From Bacteroidota bacterium (lineage in GTDB: Bacteria; Bacteroidota; Bacteroidia; Bacteroidales; VadinHA17): a stretch of 64,000 nt of DNA. The stretch is from assembly GCA_029552825.1 (NCBI GenBank), contig JAKPDL010000227.1:124001-188000 (forward strand). The letters run 5' to 3'. The translations under genes and the position numbers were made by a program. Positions 42,928-52,239 of the stretch are shown here, piece after piece; positions within the stretch are counted from its first letter, which is position 1; each line of letters begins with the position of its first letter. Below the pieces are notes generated by a model. That model ran no database searches and had not been told where the DNA came from. It saw only the letters and a list, made by a program, of their open reading frames with translations.

Positions 42928-44373
42928 TTAATTTTCTGTCTGTTCAAAAGCAAACCTGAAAATATCTGATTTTGTGTGTGCCTGCTTCATAATCTCATCA
43001 ATCTTCTTAACTATATCACCATATTCCTCTGATACGTCTTTAGTTTCTCCCGGGTCATCAGAAAGGTTGTAAAGCTCAATCTTTCCCTCGGGGTCTTTGT
43101 TAACATTGAGTCGTACGCCTTTCCAGTTGCCCATTCTCACTGCCTGTTTACCTCCCTGTTCATGGAATTCCCAGTACAGGTAGTCATGCTGTTTTTGTTT
43201 CTTTCTGCCGAGCAGAGATGGTAAAAAAGAGATTCCATCGATGCCATCTGGAACTTTTGCGCCTGTAATTTCAGCAAGAGTTGGCATCACATCCCAGAAT
43301 GCCGAAATATGGTTGGTTTGTGAGCCTTCTTTTATCACTCCTGGCCATCTTACTATCATGGGAACCCTGATACCGCCTTCATAAAGGTCTCTTTTGTAGC
43401 CTCTCAGGGGACCGTTGCTGTCGAAATAATCAGGATCTGCTCCGCCTTCGAGATGTGGTCCGTTATCCGAAGTGAAAAATACAATTGTTTTTTTCGTCAG
43501 GTTCAGTTCATCAAGCTTCCTGAGTAAATCTCCCACATAATCATCGAGTTCAGTAATCATTGCAGCAAAAGCTGCATGTCCTTCGGGTTGCGAGCCGTAA
43601 GGTCCCTTCCTGAAATCGGGTCCGTCATCAACTCCCTTAAATGATTTTTCAGGTTCGAATTTACCCCTGAACTTTTGCATATATTCCTCTTTTGCAAAAA
43701 GTTCTGCATGTGGAATTGTTGTGGGGTAAAATAAAAAGAAAGGTTTGTCTTTATTATTCTCAATAAATTCCAATGCTGCCCGGTGTATTAAATCAGCGCT
43801 GTAAGCTCCTGTTTTGCCGCTGTCGTTTTCGTGTAAAAATATTTTTTCATGGTTGTGCCATAGGTATTCCGGATAATAATTATGAGCCAGCCGCTGGCAG
43901 TTATACCCGAAGAATTCATCAAATCCCTGTGAATTAGGATCACCTTCAGTATTGATGAAACCAAGACCCCATTTCCCGAATGCACCCGTGGTATAACCTA
44001 TTTTCTTTAGCATCTCGGCTATGGTAAAGGATTCTGCCGGCAAAGGCCATTGACCTTCGGGCTTCCATTCCCGGTTGCCTCTTATTGGCGTATGACCCGT
44101 GTGCATACCTGTCATCAGACTCGACCTCGAAGGAGCCGATACAGTTGAACCTGCATAATGCCGGGTAAATAACATCCCTTCAGATGCAAGCCTGTCAATA
44201 TTTGGCGTCTGGAATTTCTTCTGCCCGTAACAACTCAGATCCCCATATCCGAGGTCATCAGCAATAATAAACACAATATCAGGTAATTCTTTATTGTTTC
44301 TGCCGGTTGAACAGGATGCAAATGTACCTGTTAATAAAACGAGTGCAGGTAATTTGTAATCAAAACATTTCAT
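42928..44373 (-). CDS. S1-family sulfatase, serine type, lipoprotein
   Basis: A 481-residue sulfatase with lipoprotein leader (lipid Cys at 21, FASC). The metal pair D39-D40 lies in IADDLGYGDLSCYG; the signature is Ser79-A-P-S-R83 followed by SSLMTG, then MHTGHTPIRGN. GKWGLG replaces the usual GKWHLG, so the His next to the active-site Lys is a Gly. It is the first gene of the run; the divergent propeller gene starts 129 bp away, so both promoters lie in 44374-44502. Confidence 0.9.
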   Translation of the reverse strand: MKCFDYKLPALVLLTGTFASCSTGRNNKELPDIVFIIADDLGYGDLSCYGQKKFQTPNIDRLASEGMLFTRHYAGSTVSAPSRSSLMTGMHTGHTPIRGNREWKPEGQWPLPAESFTIAEMLKKIGYTTGAFGKWGLGFINTEGDPNSQGFDEFFGYNCQRLAHNYYPEYLWHNHEKIFLHENDSGKTGAYSADLIHRAALEFIENNKDKPFFLFYPTTIPHAELFAKEEYMQKFRGKFEPEKSFKGVDDGPDFRKGPYGSQPEGHAAFAAMITELDDYVGDLLRKLDELNLTKKTIVFFTSDNGPHLEGGADPDYFDSNGPLRGYKRDLYEGGIRVPMIVRWPGVIKEGSQTNHISAFWDVMPTLAEITGAKVPDGIDGISFLPSLLGRKKQKQHDYLYWEFHEQGGKQAVRMGNWKGVRLNVNKDPEGKIELYNLSDDPGETKDVSEEYGDIVKKIDEIMKQAHTKSDIFRFAFEQTEN

Positions 44374-44502
44374 TTATTACTACAATTTGTTCCGGGAAAT
44401 AAAAATATTTAAATTTTGTTAATTCTTCCCTGCTTAAAAAACAAAATATAATCATTATTGTTTTTTTATTATTTTGCCGGAAACCATAAATACGTTTACT
44501 TT

Positions 44503-45747
44503 ATGAAAACTTTATTCAAAATTTCAATTTTATTATTTTTTGCTGCGTTAATTACAACGACTTCTGCTCAGCAAGCAGGCTGGAGAGGACCCGGACGAAG
44601 CGGTGTATATAATGAGACCGGTTTGCTTAAATCATGGCCTTCCAGCGGACCTGCATTGTTATGGGAAATAACAGGCATTGGTAATGGATATTCAAGTGTT
44701 ACTGTCACTGACGATGCAATTTATATTACTGGAGCACACGACGGCAAGGATTTTTTAACAGCACTTACCCAGGATGGAAAAACAAAATGGAAGGTTGAGT
44801 ATGGCAAAATAGGAACAAAAAATTATCCAGAGAGCCGTTGTACACCAACTTATTACAACGGAAAATTGTTTGTAATAAGCGGACAGGGTGATCTTGCTTG
44901 TATAAGCAAAGATGGTAAACTGTTATGGACAGTGAACCATTATCAGAAGTATGATGCTACCGAACAAAGGTTTGGAATATCAGAATCACCGCTGGTGGTA
45001 GATAATAAAGTTATTGCTACACCGGCTGGCAGGAAAGCATTTATGGTTGCATTTAACATTGAAAATGGTGCAGTAATCTGGGAAACACCTGTAATTGAAG
45101 AAGGTGCAATGTATGCCAATCCCCTTCTAATAGAATTTAACGGGGTCAAGACCATTGTAACCTATTCACAGAAATATATAGTAGGTATAAGTGCTGCTGA
45201 CGGCAAGGTATTATGGAAATTTGATTATGAATCAGTTAATGATGAGCACAGAGGAAGAAATCATATAAATACTCCTCTTTACAGGGACGGCTACATTGCT
45301 GCCGGAAACGGTTACGGACAGACCGGTGTAAAAATAAAGCTTAACCCTGGAAAAGATCCTTCTTTTGTGTGGAAGAATCCTAATTTTAATCCTCATGTGG
45401 GCGGCATGGTACTTCTTGGGAATTATATATACAACTCCACTCACGATAACAACAATATGGGCAGATGGGTATGCATTGACTGGAACACCGGTGAAACAAA
45501 ATGGATTACACAGTGGAATAATAAAGGTTCTATAATAGCTGCCGATGGTATGCTTTATATTTATGAAGAAAAGGGAGGAAATGTTGCACTCATAAGGCCA
45601 GATCCATCGAAACTTGATGTTGTAAGCTCATTTAAAATAACCAAAGGTGATGGGCCACACTGGGCACATATGGTTATTGATAAAGGAAGATTGTTTATAA
45701 GGCATGGAGATTATCTGGCGGCTTTTTCAATAAAAGCTGGAAAGTAA
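44503..45747 (+). CDS. secreted PQQ-like beta-propeller protein
   Basis: A 414-residue protein. The ATG at 44503 gives a signal peptide (MKTLFKISILLFFAALITTTSAQQ); the frame opens 15 codons earlier but that adds an unlikely leader. The body has repeats of the BamB/PQQ_2 kind (DGKTKWKVEYGK, NGAVIWETPVI, DGKVLWKFDYES, TGETKWITQWNN), each a propeller blade. No catalytic features of true quinoprotein dehydrogenases are seen, so binding rather than catalysis is possible. First gene of a long propeller / iron-sulfur cluster. Confidence 0.8.
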   Translation: MKTLFKISILLFFAALITTTSAQQAGWRGPGRSGVYNETGLLKSWPSSGPALLWEITGIGNGYSSVTVTDDAIYITGAHDGKDFLTALTQDGKTKWKVEYGKIGTKNYPESRCTPTYYNGKLFVISGQGDLACISKDGKLLWTVNHYQKYDATEQRFGISESPLVVDNKVIATPAGRKAFMVAFNIENGAVIWETPVIEEGAMYANPLLIEFNGVKTIVTYSQKYIVGISAADGKVLWKFDYESVNDEHRGRNHINTPLYRDGYIAAGNGYGQTGVKIKLNPGKDPSFVWKNPNFNPHVGGMVLLGNYIYNSTHDNNNMGRWVCIDWNTGETKWITQWNNKGSIIAADGMLYIYEEKGGNVALIRPDPSKLDVVSSFKITKGDGPHWAHMVIDKGRLFIRHGDYLAAFSIKAGK

Positions 45748-45930
45748 AGGAATGTTCAAGTTGAAGAATTCTGATGCTGTTCTGCTATTCAATAATTCGC
45801 AGACAAACATCTCACCTTTGTGTTAAAACGAGAAAACATAATCCTGAAATGAAAAAAGGGGAAGCAAAAAGAATTATTTTTTAATAAGTTTTGGCCAATC
45901 TTTGATATTTTTGGCAAATTTCTGAAGTCT
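45748..45930. other. 183-bp gap between two propeller genes
   Basis: AT-rich sequence with no convincing ORF, hairpin or promoter that I can support. It is the largest gap in the early part of the propeller cluster, so an internal promoter could lie here. Confidence 0.4.
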
Positions 45931-47382
45931 ATGAGCAGCAGGCAGACTCTTCCAGTTATAATTGCAGCTTTTGTTCTTTCGGTTGTATTTTTCTGGTGGA
46001 AAGCAACAGGCTCAGGATACCATATTGTTAAACGTGTTCCGGGTATGGATAACCGGCCTGTGCAGGTACATGCTACAGATTCAGTAGCTGTAGGTGAAAA
46101 TTTCGAATTTTTTGCTGAACCTGATTTAATTGCTGAGGGTGAATGGGTATGTTTCAGGGGGAAAGACCGGGATAATATCAGCAAGGAAAACATACAGGTT
46201 GCTGAAAATTGGGACACCTCCGGTCCGCCTGTTGTATGGAGGGCTGAAATGGGTGAAGGTTACGCCGGTGCTGCAATACTTAATGGAAGAGTTTATGTTC
46301 TTGATTACAATGAGCGTCTCAAATCAGATATGCTCAGATGTTTTTCACTCTCATCAGGAACTGAGTTATGGAGACGCTGGTACAGAGTGGAGTTTAAGCG
46401 TAATCACGGTTATTCAAGGACAGTACCTTACGTAACAGATAAATATGTTTTAACCATGGGACCCAGATCCCATGTTATGTGTGTTGATGCCGTCACAGGA
46501 AATCTTGTCTGGACGAAAGATTTAGAGAAAGAGTTTGGTATTCCTGATTCACCAAAAGGTAAGGTAACGCCAGAATTTTATAATGGGCAATGCCCGCTTA
46601 TTGACAACGGGAAGGCAATATTTGCTCCAGGAGGTAAAGCATTGATGGTAGCATATGAGCTTTCCACAGGAAATACGCTATGGCAGGTTCCCAATACTGA
46701 TTCAATGAGGATGTCACATACATCAATCATGCCTATGACCATATCTGGCAAAAGAATGTATGTTTATCATGCACTGGGAGGAGTATATGGAGTGTCGGCT
46801 GAAGAAAGCGACCAGGGAAAACTTCTCTGGAAAACAAACGACTGGAATCCTTCCATCGTTGTGGCATCACCTATTTATATGGGTAATGGAGAGATACTTG
46901 CTTTCGGGACTTATGGTGCTGGCACAGCTAAAATAAAGGTATCCCGTAACGGCGATACTTTTACGGCGACTGTTGTACAAAAGCATAAACCAAATGAAGG
47001 TATAGCTGCGGAACAGCACACACCTATTAAGACAGGTGAATATATATGGACGGTAATGCCCGATAATTCAGGCGAACTTAAACGTCAACTTGTATGTTAT
47101 CACATCTCTGATATTCAAAAACCTGTCTGGACAAGTGGGCGGGATTTGCGTTTCGGAAAAGGGATGGGGCCGTTTATAATGAACGGAAATAACATGTTTC
47201 TTTTTGATGACGATGGCGGTCTGTATCTCTTCCGAATAGAGCAGGGCAAAGCTACACTTATGGCACAGCATAAGGTCTTAAATGCCATTGAGGCATGGGC
47301 ACCAATGGCACTTGCAGGAAATTACCTCATTTTGAGGGATGCACATAATATGATCTGTTTAAATATCGGAAAAACAAATTAA
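45931..47382 (+). CDS. membrane-anchored PQQ-like beta-propeller protein
   Basis: A 483-residue protein with an N-terminal signal anchor (LPVIIAAFVLSVVFFWW) and no cleavage site, so the propeller should be held at the outer face of the inner membrane. Repeats include SSGTELWRRWYRV, TGNLVWTKDLEK, TGNTLWQVPNTD and QGKLLWKTNDWN. It shares its plan with the neighbouring 44503 and 50464 proteins. It is followed 5 bp later by another propeller gene. Substrate or partner unknown. Confidence 0.8.
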   Translation: MSSRQTLPVIIAAFVLSVVFFWWKATGSGYHIVKRVPGMDNRPVQVHATDSVAVGENFEFFAEPDLIAEGEWVCFRGKDRDNISKENIQVAENWDTSGPPVVWRAEMGEGYAGAAILNGRVYVLDYNERLKSDMLRCFSLSSGTELWRRWYRVEFKRNHGYSRTVPYVTDKYVLTMGPRSHVMCVDAVTGNLVWTKDLEKEFGIPDSPKGKVTPEFYNGQCPLIDNGKAIFAPGGKALMVAYELSTGNTLWQVPNTDSMRMSHTSIMPMTISGKRMYVYHALGGVYGVSAEESDQGKLLWKTNDWNPSIVVASPIYMGNGEILAFGTYGAGTAKIKVSRNGDTFTATVVQKHKPNEGIAAEQHTPIKTGEYIWTVMPDNSGELKRQLVCYHISDIQKPVWTSGRDLRFGKGMGPFIMNGNNMFLFDDDGGLYLFRIEQGKATLMAQHKVLNAIEAWAPMALAGNYLILRDAHNMICLNIGKTN

Positions 47383-47387
47383 AATAA

Positions 47388-48341
47388 ATGACAACAAAGC
47401 GGGCAATATTATTGACAGGATTGCTTCTGACTATATTTATAGTTTTTCTGTTAACTGATTCAGAACATAAAAAAAACATTATTATTCCTTCAGAAAACAC
47501 TCCGGATAATGATTCAATTTTCCCGGAAAACTGGTTTGTAAGTAAAATCATAGATGTAACACCAGGCAAACTGTTGTGTATAACATCATGCAACAATGGC
47601 AACATCGCTGCAGGTGGTGATTCATTCATTATGATGTATGATTCTGAATTCAATATCCTTTGGGTTAAAATTACAGAATTACCTGTCACTGCACTGTGTG
47701 CAGGAGATGATTTAATATTCGCTGCTGTCAGAGAAAGTGTTCTTCTTTTTGACTATCAGGGGAACATATCAGGAGAGTGGGATCTCTATATGCCTGGCAG
47801 TTACTTTACATGTATTTCATCAAACAATAAATATGTTGTTCTTGCCGATGCAGCAAACAAATCAGTTATTATTACTGACAAAAATGGTGCTGCACGGTAT
47901 GTAATAAACGGAGAAACTGGCAGTTTTATAATTCCCAGTTTATATTTCGATGCACATATTGACAGCAGTGATCTTCTTTATATAGCCAATACCGGGCGCA
48001 AAAGAATTGAAAAACGCAGGCTTGACGGAACGATTATTAAGTGGTTCGGAGATTCGGGCAGCGATGCTGACAGTTTCAGCGGTTGTTGTAATCCTTCTCA
48101 TTTTGTCCTTTATGATAATGGTTATATAACATCCGAGAAAGGTATTAACCGTATTAAAATTCTGGATGAGAATGGAAAATTTGTTGAATTTGTTTCAAAT
48201 AAAAACAGTTTTGCACCTGGTGTGCCTCTTGACATTTATGTTGCAAGAAAGGATTTAGTATACGGCGCAAATCCTTATGATTCAAAAATATATGTTTTTA
48301 ACAGAAAACAGATAAATACGTTTAACCAGGCTGGAATTTGA
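47388..48341 (+). CDS. NHL-like beta-propeller protein with N-terminal anchor
   Basis: A 317-residue protein. Residues 4-21 (ILLTGLLLTIFIVFLLTD) form a signal anchor. The rest has short repeats (GDSFIMMYDSEFNILWVKI, YIANTGRKRIEKRRLDGTII, SEKGINRIKILDENGKFVEF) like NHL or six-bladed propellers, differing from the PQQ-type neighbours. It lies 5 bp after one propeller gene and 18 bp before a small Cys-containing membrane protein, so co-transcription is likely. Function unknown. Confidence 0.7.
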   Translation: MTTKRAILLTGLLLTIFIVFLLTDSEHKKNIIIPSENTPDNDSIFPENWFVSKIIDVTPGKLLCITSCNNGNIAAGGDSFIMMYDSEFNILWVKITELPVTALCAGDDLIFAAVRESVLLFDYQGNISGEWDLYMPGSYFTCISSNNKYVVLADAANKSVIITDKNGAARYVINGETGSFIIPSLYFDAHIDSSDLLYIANTGRKRIEKRRLDGTIIKWFGDSGSDADSFSGCCNPSHFVLYDNGYITSEKGINRIKILDENGKFVEFVSNKNSFAPGVPLDIYVARKDLVYGANPYDSKIYVFNRKQINTFNQAGI

Positions 48342-48359
48342 ATTAAAAACGAACAATTT

Positions 48360-48530
48360 ATGAAAAGAGACCAGTTTATTAAAGTACTTATCCGTTCAGC
48401 GCTTGTTATAATTCTTGGGATAATAGCCTGGATAACTGGCAGAAAAACTGTATCTGGAAGCGAATGTTCGCAGTGTCCGCTGAAAAACAGCTGTGACGAA
48501 AATTATTATGTTTTCTGTGAGAAGAAGTAA
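48360..48530 (+). CDS. 56-residue single-pass membrane protein with C-terminal cysteines
   Basis: The ORF (MKRDQFIKVLIRSALVIILG...) has one TM helix at about 9-27 and a tail with four cysteines: C36 and C39 (CSQC), C45 and C53. The tail could bind a metal or cluster, or receive electrons. It is tightly packed between the NHL-like gene (18 bp) and the iron-sulfur protein gene (11 bp), which supports its reality. I do not know a named family. It is probably a small subunit of the NapG/NapH-like complex. Confidence 0.7.
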   Translation: MKRDQFIKVLIRSALVIILGIIAWITGRKTVSGSECSQCPLKNSCDENYYVFCEKK

Positions 48531-48541
48531 ACCCGGAACTC

Positions 48542-49153
48542 ATGGAAAAGAGGGAAAACAATATTAAATCAAGAAGAGAATTTTTCAGAAAAGCTGGAAG
48601 GATAACACTTGCTGTACCGCTGTTGTCTATTCCGGCGCTGCTTGCAAAAAAGGCATATTCCGAAGTATATGTATGGCAGATTGATCCTTATAAATGCACA
48701 GCATGCGGTCTGTGCAAAACAAGCTGTGTTTTGACTCCGTCGGCAGTAAAATGCACCAATGCTTATGAAATGTGCGGTTATTGTGACTTCTGCCCGGGAT
48801 TCCTGAGACAGGGGGCAAGAGCCTACGACACAGGAGCTGAGAACCAGCTCTGTCCGGTCGGAGCTATTAAGAGAAAATTTGTTGAGGAGCCCTATTTTGA
48901 ATATACCATTGATGAAGAGTTATGCGATGCCTGTGGAAAATGTGTTCAGGCTTGCAGTGATTTTGGAAATGGTTCACTGCATTTGCAGATAATGCATGGG
49001 TTGTGTGTTAACTGTAACCAGTGCCGAATTGCAAGGGTTTGCCCTTCAGATGCGATTAAAAGAGTACCTGCTGACGTACCCTATATGAGTAAAGATCTTA
49101 ATAAAAGTATAACTCGCAAGGGTGCTGCACAAACAAAAAAGACTGAAAGTTAA
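48542..49153 (+). CDS. Tat-exported ferredoxin-type iron-sulfur protein (NapG-like)
   Basis: A 203-residue protein with a twin-arginine leader (KSRREFFRKAGRITLAVPLLSIPALLA). At least four [4Fe-4S] motifs follow: CTACGLCKTSC, CGYCDFC with LCPVGAI, CDACGKCVQAC, and CVNCNQC with CP. It resembles NapG/MauM, which pass electrons to or from periplasmic enzymes. The NapH-like membrane partner follows 22 bp downstream. No nitrate reductase or amine dehydrogenase is present, so the terminal enzyme is unknown; the adjoining propellers are candidates. Confidence 0.85.
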   Translation: MEKRENNIKSRREFFRKAGRITLAVPLLSIPALLAKKAYSEVYVWQIDPYKCTACGLCKTSCVLTPSAVKCTNAYEMCGYCDFCPGFLRQGARAYDTGAENQLCPVGAIKRKFVEEPYFEYTIDEELCDACGKCVQACSDFGNGSLHLQIMHGLCVNCNQCRIARVCPSDAIKRVPADVPYMSKDLNKSITRKGAAQTKKTES

Positions 49154-49175
49154 ATACCTGAACTCGAAAGGAAAA

Positions 49176-50459
49176 ATGATCAAAAAGTATAGTAGATATC
49201 TACCTTATTTTTTAATAGCAGTTATGCTCATCTGGCATTCTGTTCTGTATGCACAGCAGATGAGATATCCGAGGCCTGAATTTGAGACGCAGTATACATA
49301 CCCTGAATATCAGTACAATTACCAGAGGGCACCATACTGGGAATATCTTGATGTGGCTGTTCTTATTGCTGCCCTATCAATAACATCATGGCTGGTAATC
49401 AAGAAACGGTCGAGGCAGGGCATTATGTGGGTATCTGTTTTCTCACTTGCTTATTTTGGCTTTTACAGGCAGGGGTGTATATGCGCTGTAGGTTCAATAC
49501 AGAATGTGTCGCTTGCCCTGTTCAACAGTGATTATTCGATACCTCTTTCGGCTCTCCTCTTTTTCCTGATACCTCTCATCTTTGCATTGTTTTCAGGACG
49601 TGTTTTTTGTGCAGGTGTCTGCCCCCTTGGAGCCATTCAGGAGCTGACGGGGTTTAAAAAAGTAAAGGTCAATCCAAAGCTGGAAGCTGTTCTGGGAGCA
49701 ATCCCATATGTTTATCTCGGATTGGCAGTACTTTATTCAGCTGTTGGAAGTCAGTTCATTATTTGCCGTTATGACCCTTTTGTAGGAATATTCAGGCTGG
49801 GAGGTCCTTACACCATAATAATTTTTGGTGCTCTTCTTCTGATTACAGGAATATATATTAACCGTCCATACTGCAGATATCTCTGTCCTTATGGTGTTTT
49901 ACAGGGCTTCTTCTCAAGATTTTCATGGAAGCATCTGACAATTACACCTGCAGAATGCAGAAACTGCAGGCTGTGCGAGCCTTCATGCCCATATGGAGTA
50001 ATTCTTCCATCAGACAATCTTAAAAACACTGAAGTTACTGAGATAGGAAGAAAAATGAAATTAATTTATGGAGCTCTAATTCTGATGATGGGTCTGTCAC
50101 TTGCTTATTTCTTTTACAATACTGCTCCGTTACTTGCACGTATGGATAAAAGAGTAAGTCTGGCAAGAGAGATCAGACTTGAAAAAGAGAAAGGAATCAA
50201 AGCTGTCTCGGAGGCTGCTCAGGCCTTTAATGAATCGGCAAGAACAGAAGAAGAGCTTTTTGAAGAAGAGGTGGCGGTTATAAACCGTTTCAGAGCAGGA
50301 GCACCATGGGTTGGGCTTTTTCTTGGACTTTCGCTTGGGATAAGATTTTACCGCAGGATAATCAGACACCCTCGCACTGAATATGAACCAGACAGAGGAA
50401 GATGCGTTAGTTGTGGAAAATGTTTTGAATATTGTCCGGTGAAAATTAAAACTGAATAG
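49176..50459 (+). CDS. NapH/NosR-like polytopic iron-sulfur membrane protein
   Basis: A 427-residue membrane protein with about eight hydrophobic segments. It has the paired CP motifs of the NapH/NosR group (FCAGVCPLGAIQE and CRYLCPYGVLQG), a ferredoxin motif (CRNCRLCEPSCP), and a further one at the C-terminus (CVSCGKCFEYCP). Such proteins link the quinone pool to periplasmic redox partners. The frame opens 18 codons earlier at a GTG inside the preceding gene; the ATG at 49176 is preferred because a purine-rich AAAGGAAAA site precedes it. A propeller gene follows after 4 bp. Confidence 0.88.
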   Translation: MIKKYSRYLPYFLIAVMLIWHSVLYAQQMRYPRPEFETQYTYPEYQYNYQRAPYWEYLDVAVLIAALSITSWLVIKKRSRQGIMWVSVFSLAYFGFYRQGCICAVGSIQNVSLALFNSDYSIPLSALLFFLIPLIFALFSGRVFCAGVCPLGAIQELTGFKKVKVNPKLEAVLGAIPYVYLGLAVLYSAVGSQFIICRYDPFVGIFRLGGPYTIIIFGALLLITGIYINRPYCRYLCPYGVLQGFFSRFSWKHLTITPAECRNCRLCEPSCPYGVILPSDNLKNTEVTEIGRKMKLIYGALILMMGLSLAYFFYNTAPLLARMDKRVSLAREIRLEKEKGIKAVSEAAQAFNESARTEEELFEEEVAVINRFRAGAPWVGLFLGLSLGIRFYRRIIRHPRTEYEPDRGRCVSCGKCFEYCPVKIKTE

Positions 50460-50463
50460 AAAG

Positions 50464-52158
50464 ATGAAATTTTCGGAAAATCAGATCAGACTTTTCAGAA
50501 ATTTAAGTGTTGTATCAGGCATTTTTACAATGGTAATTGCTTTTACCATGATTATGAGTCTGATACAGTTAAAAACATCTGATCCTCTTGAGGATCCAGC
50601 CCTGAAGAGTATTATTGAACAGTTTGACAAGGATCCTGAAAACGCAGATATAGCAGAGAATGTAAGATCTCTTGACCTTATTGCGCGCAAAGCATATTTT
50701 GCAGCAAGATGGCAACTGGAAACAGGGTCATATCTTTTACTTGCAGGGGCTATTCTGTTCGTTGTTTTCCAGTGGTTATCAACGGGTCAGGAAAAATCTG
50801 CAAGGGGAAAATTGCCCCCAAAGCCTCAGATAACGGAAGAAAAGGAACGAAGCAAGAAATATTTGATAGTATTTTCTTCAGTGTTTTTCATCCTGGCTGT
50901 TATATCATCATTTGCTTTACGGCCTCTTTTGCCTGCTCCGGGGGAAGCAAAAAAGGGAATTAGGTCTGAAGAAACAGGTAAAGCCAGTGCGGTTTTACCT
51001 GTACCCGATGGAATAAATTACCCGAATTTCAGAGGTGAAGGTAGCAGAGGAATAGCCGGTGGAGAAGGGTATCCGACCGACTGGGATGGAAATACCGGGA
51101 AGAACATAAAGTGGAAAGTTCCGGTTCCAAAATTTGGAAAAAGTTCACCTGTCATCTGGGGTGATAAATTATTCCTAACCGGGGCTGAAGGCAGCGTATT
51201 CGAAGTATATTGTTATGATAAAAACACAGGTGATTTACTCTGGACAGGCACAGGCTCTGATTTTCCCGGAGCATCAAAAGATGTACCTGAAACTGATGAG
51301 GAATCAGGAATGGCGATACAAACGCCTGCAGTTAATAAAGATGCTGTTTGCGCCATTTTTGCCAACGGAAACCTCGTAGCCTACGATCATAATGGCAATC
51401 TTTTATGGGCCAAAAACCTGGGTATGCCTGAACATACATATGGTTACACATCTTCGTTATTAATTTATAATGACATACTTCTGGTACAATATGACAGTGA
51501 ATTACGTTTGTCTGTAATTGGTTTTGATGTAAAATCAGGAAAACAGCTATGGGAAACAAGCCGCAGAGGCAAACCGGTTAATTCTTCACCTGCGCTGGGT
51601 ATGTTTAATGGAATACCACAGGTAATTATTAATGGCAGTCCCGAAGTGACGGCATTTGATGTAATGACAGGAAAAGAATTATGGACAATCAACGGAGTTG
51701 TAAATGATGTCGCTGTATCACCAGCGGTTAACAACAATTTTGTTTATGTATCGGCCAATTACGAAGCACTTCTTGCGATAAAACCAGATAAATCAGGGGC
51801 AACAGTCGGGTGGTCCGACAACACATATACCCCCGATGTATCAAGTCCGGCTGCAACTGATGAATTTCTATTTATCTCTGATGGAACAGGTGCTATTGCC
51901 TGTTATAAAGCCGACAGCAAAGAGAAATTATGGGAAAACTATTTTAACAGTTCTTTCTACGCTTCACCGATAGTAGCAGGAGGAATGGTTTATTTCCTCG
52001 ACAGGGATGGGGTAATGCATGTTGTGAAAGCATCAGCAACATACGAGCTGGTGTCAGAATCCTCAATTGGAGAAGACACTGACAGCACCCCTGCTTTTTC
52101 GGAAAAGAGAATATATATAAGAGGTGAGAAAAATCTTTATTGTATTTCTGCAGACTGA
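50464..52158 (+). CDS. three-TM PQQ-like beta-propeller protein
   Basis: A 564-residue protein with three N-terminal TM helices (about 14-36, 86-105, 132-152) and a large propeller domain from about residue 180, presumably periplasmic. Blades include TGDLLWTGTGSD, SGKQLWETSRRG, TGKELWTINGVV and SKEKLWENYFNS. The membrane part fused to a propeller next to an iron-sulfur membrane protein (4 bp upstream) suggests membership of the same complex. No named family recognised. Confidence 0.82.
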   Translation: MKFSENQIRLFRNLSVVSGIFTMVIAFTMIMSLIQLKTSDPLEDPALKSIIEQFDKDPENADIAENVRSLDLIARKAYFAARWQLETGSYLLLAGAILFVVFQWLSTGQEKSARGKLPPKPQITEEKERSKKYLIVFSSVFFILAVISSFALRPLLPAPGEAKKGIRSEETGKASAVLPVPDGINYPNFRGEGSRGIAGGEGYPTDWDGNTGKNIKWKVPVPKFGKSSPVIWGDKLFLTGAEGSVFEVYCYDKNTGDLLWTGTGSDFPGASKDVPETDEESGMAIQTPAVNKDAVCAIFANGNLVAYDHNGNLLWAKNLGMPEHTYGYTSSLLIYNDILLVQYDSELRLSVIGFDVKSGKQLWETSRRGKPVNSSPALGMFNGIPQVIINGSPEVTAFDVMTGKELWTINGVVNDVAVSPAVNNNFVYVSANYEALLAIKPDKSGATVGWSDNTYTPDVSSPAATDEFLFISDGTGAIACYKADSKEKLWENYFNSSFYASPIVAGGMVYFLDRDGVMHVVKASATYELVSESSIGEDTDSTPAFSEKRIYIRGEKNLYCISAD

Positions 52159-52239
52159 ACTATTTATTTTATTTTATTTTATTATGACAGGTTAAAGTTA
52201 AAGTTACATCCTGAGAAGAAATTCAGGGCAGTGAGGAAA

